From positions 124,001 to 188,000 of the forward strand of contig NZ_FNCY01000001.1 in NCBI RefSeq assembly GCF_900099695.1: a stretch of DNA of 64,000 nucleotides, given 5' to 3'. The position numbers and the translations under genes are program-made. Every line of letters starts with the position of its first letter. Positions within the stretch are counted from its first letter, which is position 1. The stretch is from Propionivibrio dicarboxylicus (lineage in GTDB: Bacteria > Pseudomonadota > Gammaproteobacteria > Burkholderiales > Rhodocyclaceae). The notes below the pieces were generated by a model that did no database searches, was not told the origin of the DNA, and saw only the letters and a list, made by a program, of their open reading frames with translations. Positions 52,043 to 64,000 of the stretch are shown here, in pieces.

Positions 52043-53607
52043 GCAACGAATCCACCCGGCCGGGGCTGACGACGCTGCGCCGGATCGAACTCGAAACGCT
52101 CTATGGCGTCGGCGAGATTCTCTCGCGCACGCTCGACTTCCGTCATACGCTGCGCGAAGTGCTGCGCACACTCGACGAGCACGCCGGCATGAGCCGCAGT
52201 CTGGTCACCGTCGTCGATCCGGAGAGCGGCGACCTCGTCGTCCATGCGGTCAGCATCGACGAGGAAGGCGACCGCGGCGACATCCGCTATCAGCCGGGAG
52301 AGGGACTGCTCGGGCTGATTCTCGACGAGAAACGCACGATCGCCCTGCCGCGCGTCGGCGACGAACCACGCTTTCTCAACCGTCTCGGCGTCTTTGATCG
52401 CCGTCTGCCCTTCATCGCCGCGCCGATCAGTCTGGCCGGCAAGCTGCAGGGCGTGCTCGCCGTGCAGCCGAACACGCCGGACGACGGCCTGCTCGAAGAA
52501 CGCACGCGCTTTGTCGAAATGGTCGCCAACCTGATCGGCCACAGCGTGCGCCTCTCACTCGACATCGAGCGGGAAAAGAAGACGCTGGTCGAAGAACGCG
52601 ACAACCTGCGCCGGACGGTGCGCCATCAGTACGGCTTCGACAACATCGTCGGTCGCTCGGCGGCGATGCGCCGCGTCTTCGACCAGGTGCGCATGGTGTC
52701 GAAGTGGAACACCACCGTACTGCTGCGCGGCGAGACCGGCACCGGCAAGGAACTGATCGCCAACGCCATCCACTACCATTCGCCGCGCTCGGGCGGACCG
52801 TATGTGCGCCTCAACTGCGCGTCCTTGCCCGAGAACCTGCTCGAATCCGAATTGTTCGGCCATGAAAAGGGCGCCTTCACCGGCGCCGTCAGCGCACGGC
52901 AGGGGCGCTTCGAGATGGCCGACGGCGGCACGCTGTTCCTCGACGAAATCGGCGAAATCTCGCCGGCGTTCCAGGCCAAGCTGCTGCGCGTGCTGCAGGA
53001 AGGCGAACTCGAACGCGTCGGCGGCACGCGCACGCTCAAGGTCGATGTGCGTGTCATCGCCGCGACGCACCGCGACCTCGAAGCTGCCGTCGATGCCGGC
53101 AACTTCCGCGAAGACCTCTACTATCGCCTCAACGTCATGCCGATTGCATTACCGGCGCTGCGCGAACGGCTGGAAGACGTGCCCGATCTTGCCAGTTTCC
53201 TCGTCCGGCGCATCGGCGAAACGCAGGGCCGGCGGATCGTGCTGACCGACGCGGCGATCCGGCGCCTGAGCCAGTACGGCTGGCCGGGCAATGTGCGCGA
53301 ACTGGAAAACTGCCTGGAGCGGGCAACGGTGATGTCCGAGTCGGGCACCGTCGACGCCGACCTGATCCGCATCGACCGGCAACGCGAGATGCCCGCCGTG
53401 CCGGCCACCACCTGGGACATGCCCCCGACGCCAGAGGTTGCCCCTCCGTTCGGCAACGACGCCGAACCCGACGAACGCGCCCGCGTCATCGCCGCGCTTG
53501 AGCAAGCCGGCTGGGTACAGGCCCGCGCCGCACGCCTCCTTGGCATGACGCCGCGTCAGATCGCCTACCGCATCCTGACGCTCAACATCGAAGTGAAAAA
53601 GCTGTAG
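52033..53607 (+). CDS. nifA: NifA, sigma-54-dependent activator of nif genes
   Basis: Master activator of nitrogen fixation. The 524-residue protein has an N-terminal GAF domain (about 25-170), a central AAA+ domain with GETGTGKE near residue 237, an intact GAFTGA loop near 281, FLDEIGE near 310 and a C-terminal Fis-type helix-turn-helix ([19 protein letters not shown]). The cysteine motif of oxygen-sensitive NifA is absent from the interdomain linker, which fits control through NifL. It ends just before a long hairpin. Confidence 0.97.
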   Translation: MVLSNESTRPGLTTLRRIELETLYGVGEILSRTLDFRHTLREVLRTLDEHAGMSRSLVTVVDPESGDLVVHAVSIDEEGDRGDIRYQPGEGLLGLILDEKRTIALPRVGDEPRFLNRLGVFDRRLPFIAAPISLAGKLQGVLAVQPNTPDDGLLEERTRFVEMVANLIGHSVRLSLDIEREKKTLVEERDNLRRTVRHQYGFDNIVGRSAAMRRVFDQVRMVSKWNTTVLLRGETGTGKELIANAIHYHSPRSGGPYVRLNCASLPENLLESELFGHEKGAFTGAVSARQGRFEMADGGTLFLDEIGEISPAFQAKLLRVLQEGELERVGGTRTLKVDVRVIAATHRDLEAAVDAGNFREDLYYRLNVMPIALPALRERLEDVPDLASFLVRRIGETQGRRIVLTDAAIRRLSQYGWPGNVRELENCLERATVMSESGTVDADLIRIDRQREMPAVPATTWDMPPTPEVAPPFGNDAEPDERARVIAALEQAGWVQARAARLLGMTPRQIAYRILTLNIEVKKL

Positions 53608-53611
53608 ACGA

Positions 53612-53652
53612 CACGGATATGACGATTCGTGAGCCGAATCGTCATATCCGTG
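53612..53652. terminator. Long hairpin after nifA
   Basis: A perfect 17-bp inverted repeat (53612-53628, 53636-53652) with a 7-base loop, 5 bases past the nifA stop. There is no T run after it, so it may stop transcription only partly, or protect the nifLA message from 3' decay. Confidence 0.65.
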
Positions 53653-53698
53653 CGATCCGCAGCTGCCGGCGTCACACCGGCGATCACGCGCCTTCCCG

Positions 53699-53745
53699 TG
53701 TGGCCTTTGTGACACGCAGCCTCCCGGTTTGTTTGTCTTGCTACA
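53699..53745. promoter_or_regulatory. Two NifA activator sites upstream of nifB
   Basis: Exact TGT-N10-ACA at 53699-53714 and 53730-53745, centred about 95 and 65 bases upstream of the nifB -24 element. Their centres are 31 bases apart, about three helical turns. Confidence 0.85.
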
Positions 53746-53801
53746 TAAACCACTTTGAATAAAAGCCAGCAATAACAGCGGCTTGCGCCAACATCGCCGT
53801 T

Positions 53802-53816
53802 TGGCACGTCGATTGC
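53802..53816 (+). promoter_or_regulatory. Sigma-54 promoter of nifB
   Basis: TGGCACG-N4-TTGC-T, a perfect -24/-12 element, 34 bases before the nifB start and paired with two NifA sites. It probably drives the run from nifB to draG. Confidence 0.94.
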
Positions 53817-53850
53817 TCAAGGCACATGGACACAGCGTGCGGAGACTATC

Positions 53851-55344
53851 GTGGAGCATCCAGACATCATCATTCCGGTCGTACCGGCTTCGGGCGGCTG
53901 TAGCGCCAGCGCATGCGGGGCGTCTGCGCGGCAGATGGGCGGGTTGCCGGAGGCGGTCCGTCGCAAGGTCGAAGAACATCCGTGCTATTCGGAGCAGGCG
54001 CATCATTATTTCGCGCGCATGCATGCGGCCGTCGCGCCGGCGTGCAACATCCAGTGCAACTACTGCAACCGCAAGTACGACTGCGCCAACGAATCGCGTC
54101 CCGGCGTCGTTTCCGAAGTGCTGACGCCCGAACAGGCGGTGCAAAGGACGCTGGCCGTGGGAGCGGCGATTCCGCAGATGTCGGTGCTCGGCATCGCCGG
54201 CCCGGGCGACCCGCTGGCCAATCGCGAACGCACCTTCGCGACCTTCCGCCTGCTTGCCGAGAAGGCGCCGGACATCAAGCTGTGCGTGTCGACCAACGGC
54301 CTCGCCTTGCCCGAGTGCGTCGACGAACTGAGCCAGCACGCCATCGAACACGTGACGATCACCATCAACTGCGTCGATCCCGACATCGGCGCGAAGATAT
54401 ACCCGTGGATCTTCTGGCAGCACCGCCGCGTACGCGGGCGCGCCGCCGCCGAGATCCTCATCGCGCAGCAACAGAAGGGACTGGAAATGCTGGTGGCGCG
54501 CGGCATCCTGGTCAAGGTCAATTCGGTGCTGATTCCCGGCGTCAATGACGGCCACCTCGAAGAGGTCTCGCGCATCGTCAAGGCCAAGGGTGCGTTCCTG
54601 CACAACGTCATGCCGCTGATCGCCGCGCCGGAACACGGCACTTTCTACGGACTGACCGGCCAGCGCGGCCCGACGGCGGCCGAGCTGAAAGCCGTGCAGG
54701 ACGCCTGCGCCGGCGACATGACGATGATGCGCCATTGCCGCCAGTGCCGCGCCGATGCGGTCGGCCTGCTCGGCGAAGATCGCGGCGCCGAGTTCACGCT
54801 GGAGAAAGTGGCGGCGATGGAAATCGACCACGAAGCCGCGCTGGCGCGCCGACTGGCGTTCCGCGAACAGGTGCGCGCCGAACTGGAAGCGAAACGCACC
54901 CAGGCCGCGACGCAGGTGATCGCCCTGCACCGGCCGCCGCGCAAACCGCTCGGACGCCCGGTGCTGATGGCCGTCGCGACCAAGGGCAACGGCATAATCA
55001 ATGAGCATTTCGGCTACGCGCGTGAATTCCTGGTGTATGAAGCAAGCGAAGCCGGCGTTCGCCTGATCGGCCACCGCAAGACGGAAAAATACTGTGGCGG
55101 CAGCGAGACCTGCGGCGACGGCGAGTCGAGGATCGACCGCATCGTCCGTACGCTCGAAGGCTGCGAGGCGGTGCTCTGCGCGCGCATCGGCATCGAACCG
55201 TGGAGCCGGCTGGAAGCGGCCGGCATCCGCCCGGATACCGAACACGCCATGGAAGCGATCGAGGCGGCCGTGGCGGCGGTGTGGCGCGCGATGCTGGAAA
55301 AAGGCGAACTCGCCGATGCCGCGACGGAAAGGCAGCGTGCGTGA
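53851..55344 (+). CDS. nifB: NifB, radical SAM enzyme making NifB-co
   Basis: Builds the 8Fe-9S-C core of the nitrogenase cofactor. The 497-residue protein has the radical SAM motif C65-x3-C69-x2-C72 (CNIQCNYC) and the usual core (GIAGPGDPLAN; NSVLIPGVND). A C-terminal NifX-like domain (MAVATKGNGIINEHFGYA) is fused on, as in other proteobacteria. The start is GTG with GGAG 8 bases upstream. Its TGA overlaps the next gene's ATG. Confidence 0.96.
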   Translation: MEHPDIIIPVVPASGGCSASACGASARQMGGLPEAVRRKVEEHPCYSEQAHHYFARMHAAVAPACNIQCNYCNRKYDCANESRPGVVSEVLTPEQAVQRTLAVGAAIPQMSVLGIAGPGDPLANRERTFATFRLLAEKAPDIKLCVSTNGLALPECVDELSQHAIEHVTITINCVDPDIGAKIYPWIFWQHRRVRGRAAAEILIAQQQKGLEMLVARGILVKVNSVLIPGVNDGHLEEVSRIVKAKGAFLHNVMPLIAAPEHGTFYGLTGQRGPTAAELKAVQDACAGDMTMMRHCRQCRADAVGLLGEDRGAEFTLEKVAAMEIDHEAALARRLAFREQVRAELEAKRTQAATQVIALHRPPRKPLGRPVLMAVATKGNGIINEHFGYAREFLVYEASEAGVRLIGHRKTEKYCGGSETCGDGESRIDRIVRTLEGCEAVLCARIGIEPWSRLEAAGIRPDTEHAMEAIEAAVAAVWRAMLEKGELADAATERQRA

Positions 55345-55622
55345 TGGCGCTGCGAATTGTCGACACCTGCGTCAATTGCTGTGCCTGCGAGCCGCTGTGC
55401 CCGAGCCGGGCGATCCGGGCGGCGAAGCCGCATTTCCTGATCGATGCATCGGCATGCGGCGAGTGCCTCGGCGACTACGCCGATCCCCAATGCGCCTCAA
55501 TCTGTCCGATCGAGGGCGCGATCGTCAATGCACTGAATGAGCCGCTCAACCCGCTCGGCTCGCTAACGCACCTGCCGCCCGAGCTGTGGGCTGCGATGCG
55601 CCCGGCATCAGGCACTCCCTAG
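55344..55622 (+). CDS. fdxN: 2[4Fe-4S] ferredoxin downstream of nifB (FdxN-like)
   Basis: A 92-residue ferredoxin. The first motif, C-x2-C-x2-C-x3-C, is CVNCCACEPLC; the second is C-x2-C-x8-C-x3-C (CGECLGDYADPQCASIC), the long-spaced pattern of nifB-linked ferredoxins. FdxN is needed for NifB activity in other diazotrophs. It overlaps the nifB stop by one base. Confidence 0.93.
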   Translation: MALRIVDTCVNCCACEPLCPSRAIRAAKPHFLIDASACGECLGDYADPQCASICPIEGAIVNALNEPLNPLGSLTHLPPELWAAMRPASGTP

Positions 55623-55632
55623 GAGAACGACG

Positions 55633-56075
55633 ATGGCCACCGTGGTGTTCTACGAAAAGCCGGGATGCGCCGGCAACGCCTGGCAGAAGTCCTTGCTGGA
55701 AGCATCCGGCCATACCGTCGTGGCACGCGACATTCTGCATACCGACTGGCGGCGCCTGCAACTGCTGCCCTTCCTCAAGTCGCTGCCGATATCGCAATGG
55801 TTCAACCGCAACGCGCCGCTGATCCAAAGCGGCGCGATCAATCCGGAAGCCTTCGATGCCGCCGACGTGACGACCGTGCTCGACCTGCTGGTCGAGCATC
55901 CGCTGCTGATCCGGCGTCCGCTGCTCGACGTCGATGGCATCTGCCAGGCCGGCTTCGACATCCGCACGATCCATGCGTGGATCGGCCTTTCCGCCGCTTT
56001 CGACGGCGCGCCGGTGATCGGCAATCCCGAGGTCTGCCGGCACGGCGCCAACGGAACGACCTGTCCGGTGCGCGA

Positions 56076-56079
<4 letters not shown>
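55633..56079 (+). CDS. nifO: Nitrogenase-associated ArsC/Spx-fold protein (NifO)
   Basis: A 148-residue thioredoxin-fold protein of the ArsC/Spx type (FYEKPGCAGNAWQKSLLEASGH; RRPLLDVDG). It matches the nitrogenase-associated NifO family that follows nifB in many diazotrophs. Only one cysteine is at the ArsC position, so arsenate reduction is unlikely. AGGAGAACG lies before the ATG; it ends in an ATGA overlap. Confidence 0.9.
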
Positions 56080-57651
<1,572 letters not shown>

Positions 57652-57697
57652 CCGCCGGCGCTTTCTTCATCGTCCACTATCCACAGAGGAGTCAGAC

Positions 57698-58057
57698 ATG
57701 CCCACCATCACTTTCAGCAGCACGCTGCACAAGGACAAGACCGTCTATGCCGTCGCCGGCAGCCACAAGAAGACGATTCTCGATATCGCCAAGGAGAATC
57801 ACGTCCCCATCGATTTCAGCTGCGGCGATGGCGAATGCGGCAACTGCCTGGTCAAGGTCTTCCCGCTCGATCGCAAGAAGCGCATGGCGCATCCGCTGAC
57901 CGATCACGAGATCGCGATTCTCAAGGATATGGGCAAGGTGACGCAGGACGAGGTCGACAAGATGCTGGTCGACGATTTCATGCCGAACGAATGGCGACTG
58001 GCCTGTCAGATGGTCCTGCGCGACGAGGACCTCATCGTCGAGTATCCGAGCCGCTGA
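57698..58057 (+). CDS. [2Fe-2S] ferredoxin, FdxD-like (second of pair)
   Basis: A 119-residue [2Fe-2S] ferredoxin with CGDGECGNC (near residue 43) and RLACQM near 101. Between them it carries an insert of about 25 residues (HPLTDHEIAILKDMG) typical of the nif-linked FdxD group. AGAGGAG precedes the ATG. The two neighbouring [2Fe-2S] ferredoxins differ enough to suggest different partners. Confidence 0.9.
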   Translation: MPTITFSSTLHKDKTVYAVAGSHKKTILDIAKENHVPIDFSCGDGECGNCLVKVFPLDRKKRMAHPLTDHEIAILKDMGKVTQDEVDKMLVDDFMPNEWRLACQMVLRDEDLIVEYPSR

Positions 58058-58133
58058 GGACGACGGGGGCCGTCCTGTGGCGAGCCCCGCCCCGACGAAT
58101 GACCGGCAAGCCAACGGCGAAGCAGGTGCCGAC

Positions 58134-59039
58134 ATGAACAGCGCGCGCGTCGCCCGCGCCGAAGCCGCCTATCTCGGATTGGCGCTTGGCGACGCGCTGG
58201 GCGCGACGGTCGAATTCATGACGCCGCGCGAGATCGCGCAACGTTACGGCGTCCATGGCGAGATCCGCGGTGGCGGCTGGCTGAACATCAAACCCGGCCA
58301 GGTCACCGACGATACGACGATGGCATTGGCGCTCGGCAAGGCGATCCTCGACGACAACGGCGAAGTCAGCGCGCTCTCCTGCGCGCGCGCGTTCGACGCC
58401 TGGATGCGCGGCAAACCGATCGACATCGGCAACACCGTGCGGCGCAATCTCGTCGCCTTCCGGCGCAGTGGCGACCCCGAGGCGAAACCCTCGGAATTCG
58501 ACGCCGGCAATGGCGCGGCGATGCGCGTGCTGCCGGTGGCGCTGGCGCTGTTCGGCCGCGATGAAGCGACGATCCGCGCCGGCGTCCGCGCCCAGGCGCA
58601 TGTGACGCACCACAATCCGGCGTCTGACGCCGCCTGCGAGTGCATCGTACTCGCCGTGCAACAGTTCATGCGCGGCGCCCCCCTGAGCGCCGTCTATCGC
58701 CGCTGCATCCTGCCCTACGTGACGGCCAATCCCGAGTGCTCCTATCGCACGCGGCGGCGCGAAAACCCGAGCGGCTGGATTGTCGAGACGATGCAGGTGG
58801 TGCTGCAGTCGCTGATGCAGACCGACAGCTTCGAAAGTTGCCTCGTCGATGCCGTCAATCGCGGCGGCGACGCCGATACGACCGGCGCCATCGTCGGCAT
58901 GCTCGCCGGCGCCTGTTACGGGATCGAGGCGATTCCGCCGCGCTGGATCAGGGCGCTCGATCCGGCGGTGAGCCTCGCCTGTCGCAACCAGGCGCGTGCC
59001 CTGATGGCGTGCGCCGACAAGGCGACCGGCGCTACTTAA
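58134..59039 (+). CDS. draG: DraG, ADP-ribosyl-dinitrogen reductase hydrolase
   Basis: Removes ADP-ribose from NifH and so turns nitrogenase back on. The 301-residue protein has the ADP-ribosylglycohydrolase metal-binding pattern: GDALGA and GQVTDDTTMALAL near the N-terminus and RGGDADTTGAIVG near residue 242. Start ATG 58134 has AGGT upstream; a GTG at 58077 would add 19 residues. It overlaps the convergent SIR2-like gene by 8 bases at the stops. Confidence 0.95.
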   Translation: MNSARVARAEAAYLGLALGDALGATVEFMTPREIAQRYGVHGEIRGGGWLNIKPGQVTDDTTMALALGKAILDDNGEVSALSCARAFDAWMRGKPIDIGNTVRRNLVAFRRSGDPEAKPSEFDAGNGAAMRVLPVALALFGRDEATIRAGVRAQAHVTHHNPASDAACECIVLAVQQFMRGAPLSAVYRRCILPYVTANPECSYRTRRRENPSGWIVETMQVVLQSLMQTDSFESCLVDAVNRGGDADTTGAIVGMLAGACYGIEAIPPRWIRALDPAVSLACRNQARALMACADKATGAT

Positions 59040-59874
59040 GCGTCTCCGCCTGTAGCAACGCCGACCAACTGTTCTCGATCAGCGCGATACCGATGCGTTC
59101 GAGGAAACGCCGCTCCTTGACCGTCGGGTCGGCGATCATCGCCCAGCCGGCGGGCGACCCCGCGCCATGGATCAGATCGGAAAGCACCATGCGTTCGGTA
59201 TCGCGGTTGAGACGCATGCCGAGCAGCAGATACCGTTTCTCCCGACGCAGCGCCTTGACGAACGGCGGCACGGCAAAGCCGCCCATCAGCTCGGTAATGT
59301 AATCGACATAATCGGCATCCGAGGCGATGTAGCTCGGGTGCGGCCGTGGGCAGCCCATCGGCTTGAACAGGACCGGGAGACGCGGATCGGCCTCGTCGGG
59401 CAATATCGGTGCATAGACGGCGCCGTCGTGGCGGTACAGCTTGAAACGATAGCTCGTGCCACTGATCCGCGCGCAACCAAGGATCAGCGTATGCGGTGAC
59501 CCGGCGTAGCTGTCCAGCAGCTGGGTGTCGCGATTGATGTCGATGACATAAGGCGGGCGGATCGATTGCAACCAGTCGTGCAGACTCGCCCGTGACCACT
59601 CGCGGTCGGCGTAGGTGTCGTGGAGGAAGCGGGTGACGGCCGTGCGTCCGCGCTTCAACTCGACGTTCATCGCCGCGCGCGAGAACTCGTACATCAGTTT
59701 CGCCGCCATCGGCCGGCCGCCGTTCATCGCGAGGATCAACTGCTCGCTGGTGGCGGGCATCTGCCCGCCCTTCTTCTTATGCACAACGTCGGCCAGCGCG
59801 CCGGCGCCGAGATAGGGAACGATGCTGCCGTCGTGCAGCCCGGATAGAAGTGTCGTGCGGAGCGTGGCGTCCAT
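59032..59874 (-). CDS. SIR2-like domain protein linked to draG/draT
   Basis: A 280-residue SIR2_2-type protein, not a classical sirtuin. Visible marks are PYLGAGAL (residues 20-27), IDINRDTQLLDSY (111-123), FKPMGCP (170-176), YIASDADYVDYI and YLLLGMRLNRD. The catalytic His of the usual K-x-H-G block is Met173 here, so it may bind NAD+ without hydrolysing it. GAGGA precedes the ATG. Gene position between draG and draT, an upstream NifA site and a weak sigma-54 element suggest a role in NAD+-dependent control of nitrogenase; this is inference. Confidence 0.75.
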   Translation of the reverse strand: MDATLRTTLLSGLHDGSIVPYLGAGALADVVHKKKGGQMPATSEQLILAMNGGRPMAAKLMYEFSRAAMNVELKRGRTAVTRFLHDTYADREWSRASLHDWLQSIRPPYVIDINRDTQLLDSYAGSPHTLILGCARISGTSYRFKLYRHDGAVYAPILPDEADPRLPVLFKPMGCPRPHPSYIASDADYVDYITELMGGFAVPPFVKALRREKRYLLLGMRLNRDTERMVLSDLIHGAGSPAGWAMIADPTVKERRFLERIGIALIENSWSALLQAETLK

Positions 59875-59906
59875 GGGCGATCCTCGGTGAGTCCGGGAAT
59901 CGCCAT

Positions 59907-59921
59907 GCAAGAAACGCACCG
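59907..59921 (-). promoter_or_regulatory. Possible sigma-54 promoter of the SIR2-like gene
   Basis: On the minus strand CGGTGCG-N4-TTGC-A: a perfect -12, the -24 GG at the right spacing, but three mismatches in the -24 box. It lies 33 bases before the ATG and 75 bases from a perfect NifA site. Confidence 0.5.
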
Positions 59922-59995
59922 CACGTCACCCCCGCCTCGTGACAAGGACCGGGCCGAGGTTCCCGCCATTCCACCGGGCAATGACGATGTCGTCT

Positions 59996-60011
59996 TGTCG
60001 CGTTTGCGACA
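59996..60011. promoter_or_regulatory. NifA activator site between the SIR2-like gene and draT
   Basis: Exact TGT-N10-ACA, whose N10 itself continues the palindrome (TGTCGC...GCGACA). It lies just past the draT stop codon, upstream of the SIR2-like gene. Confidence 0.75.
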
Positions 60012-60014
60012 AAG

Positions 60015-61913
<1,899 letters not shown>

Positions 61914-62002
61914 GTCTCGGCGGCAGCGTCACCGGAAACCTGAGTTAACGATCACGGGCGCCGTGTCGAGCTGAAGACCGCCGCCCCGACAGGAGAAGCA
62001 AA

Positions 62003-63478
62003 ATGAGCTTGCTCAACCGCGAAGAAGCCGAAGCCCTCATCCAGGAGGTGCTCGAGGTTTATCCCGAAAAGGCCAAGAAGGACCGGGCCAAACACCTGAT
62101 GGTCAATGACAAGGCCATTACGCAGTCGAAGAAGTGCATCACCTCCAACCGCAAGTCGGTGCCGGGCGTGATGACGCAGCGCGGCTGCGCCTACGCCGGC
62201 GCACGCGGCGTGGTGTGGGGACCGTTCAAGGACATCATCGCCATCTCGCACGGCCCGATCGGCTGCGGCCAGTATTCGCGCGGCGGCCGCCGCAATTATT
62301 TCGCCGGCACCTCGGGCATCGATTCGTTCTGCGACGTGATGTTCTCGTCGGACTTCCAGGAGAAGGACGTCGTCTTCGGCGGCGACAAGAAACTCGCCAA
62401 GCTGATCGACGAGGTCGAAGGGCTGTTCCCGCTCTCCAAGGCGCTTTCCGTGCAATCCGAATGTCCGATCGGCCTGATCGGCGACGACATCGAAGCCGTC
62501 TCAAAGAAGAAGGCGGCCGAGATCGGCAAGACCATCGTCCCGGTCCGCTGCGAAGGTTTCCGCGGCGTCTCGCAATCGCTCGGCCACCACATCTCCAACG
62601 ACGCGATCCGCGACTGGATCATCTCCAATCGCGACGGCAAGCTCGAACCGGGCGGCCCCTATGACGTCGCGATTCTCGGCGACTACAACATCGGCGGCGA
62701 TGCCTGGGCGTCGCGCATCCTGCTCGAAGAAATGGGACTCAACGTCGTCGCGCAGTGGTCCGGCGACGGCACCATCGCCGAGATCGAAAACACGCCGAAG
62801 GTCAAGCTCAACCTGCTGCACTGCTACCGTTCGATGAACTACATCGCGCGGCACATGGAAGAGAAGTACGGGATTCCCTGGCTCGAATACAACTTCTTCG
62901 GTCCGTCGAAGATTGCCGCGAGCCTGCGCGAGATCGCCTCGCACTTCGACGACACGATCAAGGAAGGCGCCGAGCGCGTGATCGCCAAGTACAAGCCGGC
63001 GATGGACGCGATCATCGCCAAGTTCCGCCCGCGTCTCGAAGGCAAGAAAGTCATGCTCTATGTCGGCGGCCTGCGTCCGCGCCACACGGTCGGCGCCTAC
63101 GAAGATCTCGGCATGGAAGTCATCGGCGCCGGCTACGAGTTCGCGCACAACGACGATTATGACCGCACGATGCACGACCTCAAGGACACGACGCTGATCT
63201 ACGACGATGCGACCGGTTACGAGCTTGAAGAGTTCGTACGCCAGTTGAAGCCCGATCTGGTCGGCTCCGGCATCAAGGAGAAATACACCTTCCACAAGAT
63301 GGGCGTGCCCTTCCGCCAGTTGCACTCATGGGACTACTCCGGCCCGTACCACGGCTTCGACGGCTTCGCTGTCTTCGCCCGCGACATGGACATGGCGGTG
63401 AACAACCCGTGCTGGACCCTGTTCAAGGCGCCCTGGCAGAAGCCGGCCGAAAGTACGGCGGAAGCAGAAGCCGCGTAA
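62003..63478 (+). CDS. nifD: NifD, nitrogenase MoFe protein alpha chain
   Basis: Alpha subunit that holds FeMo-co and reduces N2. The 491-residue protein keeps all known ligands: C62, C88 and C154 for the P-cluster, C274 (LLHCYRS) and H441 (FRQLHSWD) for FeMo-co, and H195 (SLGHH) near the active site. These match Azotobacter NifD almost residue for residue. ACAGGAGAAGC precedes the ATG, 89 bases after nifH. Confidence 0.98.
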   Translation: MSLLNREEAEALIQEVLEVYPEKAKKDRAKHLMVNDKAITQSKKCITSNRKSVPGVMTQRGCAYAGARGVVWGPFKDIIAISHGPIGCGQYSRGGRRNYFAGTSGIDSFCDVMFSSDFQEKDVVFGGDKKLAKLIDEVEGLFPLSKALSVQSECPIGLIGDDIEAVSKKKAAEIGKTIVPVRCEGFRGVSQSLGHHISNDAIRDWIISNRDGKLEPGGPYDVAILGDYNIGGDAWASRILLEEMGLNVVAQWSGDGTIAEIENTPKVKLNLLHCYRSMNYIARHMEEKYGIPWLEYNFFGPSKIAASLREIASHFDDTIKEGAERVIAKYKPAMDAIIAKFRPRLEGKKVMLYVGGLRPRHTVGAYEDLGMEVIGAGYEFAHNDDYDRTMHDLKDTTLIYDDATGYELEEFVRQLKPDLVGSGIKEKYTFHKMGVPFRQLHSWDYSGPYHGFDGFAVFARDMDMAVNNPCWTLFKAPWQKPAESTAEAEAA

Positions 63479-63497
63479 GGACAACCCCACGGCATGC

Positions 63498-63559
63498 GCA
63501 GCGGGCACGACGAAATGCGAAGGCAAGACCATGTCATGGTTGCTCGCCGTGCCCGCCGC
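63498..63559. other. Long imperfect hairpin between nifD and nifK
   Basis: The 165-base nifD-nifK gap contains nested inverted repeats: outer arms 63498-63513 and 63544-63559 (14 of 16 pairs) and inner arms 63523-63533 and 63535-63543 (9 pairs with a 2-base bulge). Together they fold into one nearly continuous stem of about 60 bases. It could be a message-stability element or a partial stop that sets the NifD:NifK ratio. Confidence 0.65.
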
Positions 63560-63643
63560 GTCGCCGGAGTGAAAAGTCGTTGATCGAATTCCCTCAACTT
63601 CTGTTCGCGTCCACGGATGAGTGGCCGGACAAAGGAGATGCAA

Positions 63644-64000
63644 ATGCAAGTCGCTGACAAAATCAAACCCTGTTTTCCGCTCTTCGCCGAGCCGGAGTAT
63701 CAGAACATCTTCGAGAGCAAGCGCGCTTACGAAGAGCGCCATCCGAAGGAAAAGGTACAGGAAGTGTTCGAGTGGACGACCACTCAGGAGTACCAGGATC
63801 TCAACTTCAAGCGCGAAGCGCTGACGGTCAATGCGGCCAAGGCCTGCCAGCCGCTCGGCGCGGCGCTGTGCGGCCTCGGCTTCGAGAAGACGATGGTCTA
63901 CATCCACGGTTCGCAAGGCTGCGTGGCGTACTTCCGCACCTACTTCAACCGGCACTTCAAGGAACCGATCGCCTTCATCGCCGATTCGATGACCGAAGAC
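63644..64000 (+). CDS. nifK: NifK, nitrogenase MoFe protein beta chain (5' part)
   Basis: Beta subunit of dinitrogenase, cut by the window end after 119 codons. The start (MQVADKIKPCFPLF) follows AAAGGAGATGCAA. P-cluster ligands C68 (KACQPLGA) and C93 (GSQGCVAYFR) are present. It is the last seen gene of nifHDK. Confidence 0.96.
   Translation, partial: MQVADKIKPCFPLFAEPEYQNIFESKRAYEERHPKEKVQEVFEWTTTQEYQDLNFKREALTVNAAKACQPLGAALCGLGFEKTMVYIHGSQGCVAYFRTYFNRHFKEPIAFIADSMTED

Overview
The window looks like the chromosome of a free-living, nitrogen-fixing betaproteobacterium, most likely of the Rhodocyclales (Azoarcus/Dechloromonas/Azonexus type). The evidence is a NifL-NifA regulated molybdenum nitrogenase cluster with an Rnf complex and DraT/DraG, a CIRCE operator in front of rpoH, and codon use rich in G/C. 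The genus is an inference from gene content; no search was run.

Region 1 (1-1105): rpoH (sigma-32) on the minus strand, with a terminator and a perfect CIRCE (HrcA) operator.

Region 2 (1106-20858): a complete Tn7-like transposon of about 19.75 kb, lower in G+C than its surroundings. It has 22-bp perfect terminal inverted repeats, internal repeats of the same motif (probable TnsB sites) and a 5-bp target duplication, GCAAC, on both sides. Its cargo is anti-phage: a type I restriction-modification system (hsdM-hsdS-hsdR) and a type II CBASS operon (HNH-SAVED effector, CD-NTase, E2-E1 Cap2, JAB Cap3), followed by two small DNA-binding proteins. The transposition operon tnsA-tnsB-tnsC-tniQ1-tniQ2 and an XRE regulator fill the other end. 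The element sits between rpoH and a moaD gene. No cas genes or CRISPR array are present.

Region 3 (20864-27214): a tungsten/molybdenum aldehyde ferredoxin oxidoreductase with a MoaD-like sulfur carrier, a divergent HdrD/GlpC-like iron-sulfur protein, an AcoR-like regulator with degenerate sigma-54 motifs, and a second MoaD-like protein.

Region 4 (27414-32872): a metallophosphoesterase, two GT4 glycosyltransferases, a small zinc-ribbon-like protein and diacylglycerol kinase, which together suggest phosphate-sparing lipid remodelling. A hypothetical basic protein, a hemerythrin-like protein and a GNAT acetyltransferase follow.

Region 5 (32399-64000): the nif region. A minus-strand nifQ operon (nifQ, di-Mop molybdate binder, small secreted protein, NafY/NifX-like protein, GNAT) faces nifE-nifN-nifX-rseC-DUF269-fdxB-nifU-nifS, then nifV-nifW-nifZ-nifM. 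The minus-strand rnfABCDGEH operon is divergent from nifL-nifA. Then come nifB-fdxN-nifO-flavodiiron-fdx-fdx-draG, a SIR2-like gene and draT on the minus strand, and nifH-nifD-nifK (nifK runs off the window). Sigma-54 -24/-12 elements and NifA activator sites (TGT-N10-ACA) were found by eye upstream of nifE, nifV, nifB, nifH, nifL and the SIR2-like gene, so one NifA circuit probably drives cofactor synthesis, electron supply through Rnf/ferredoxins, the structural genes and the post-translational switch.
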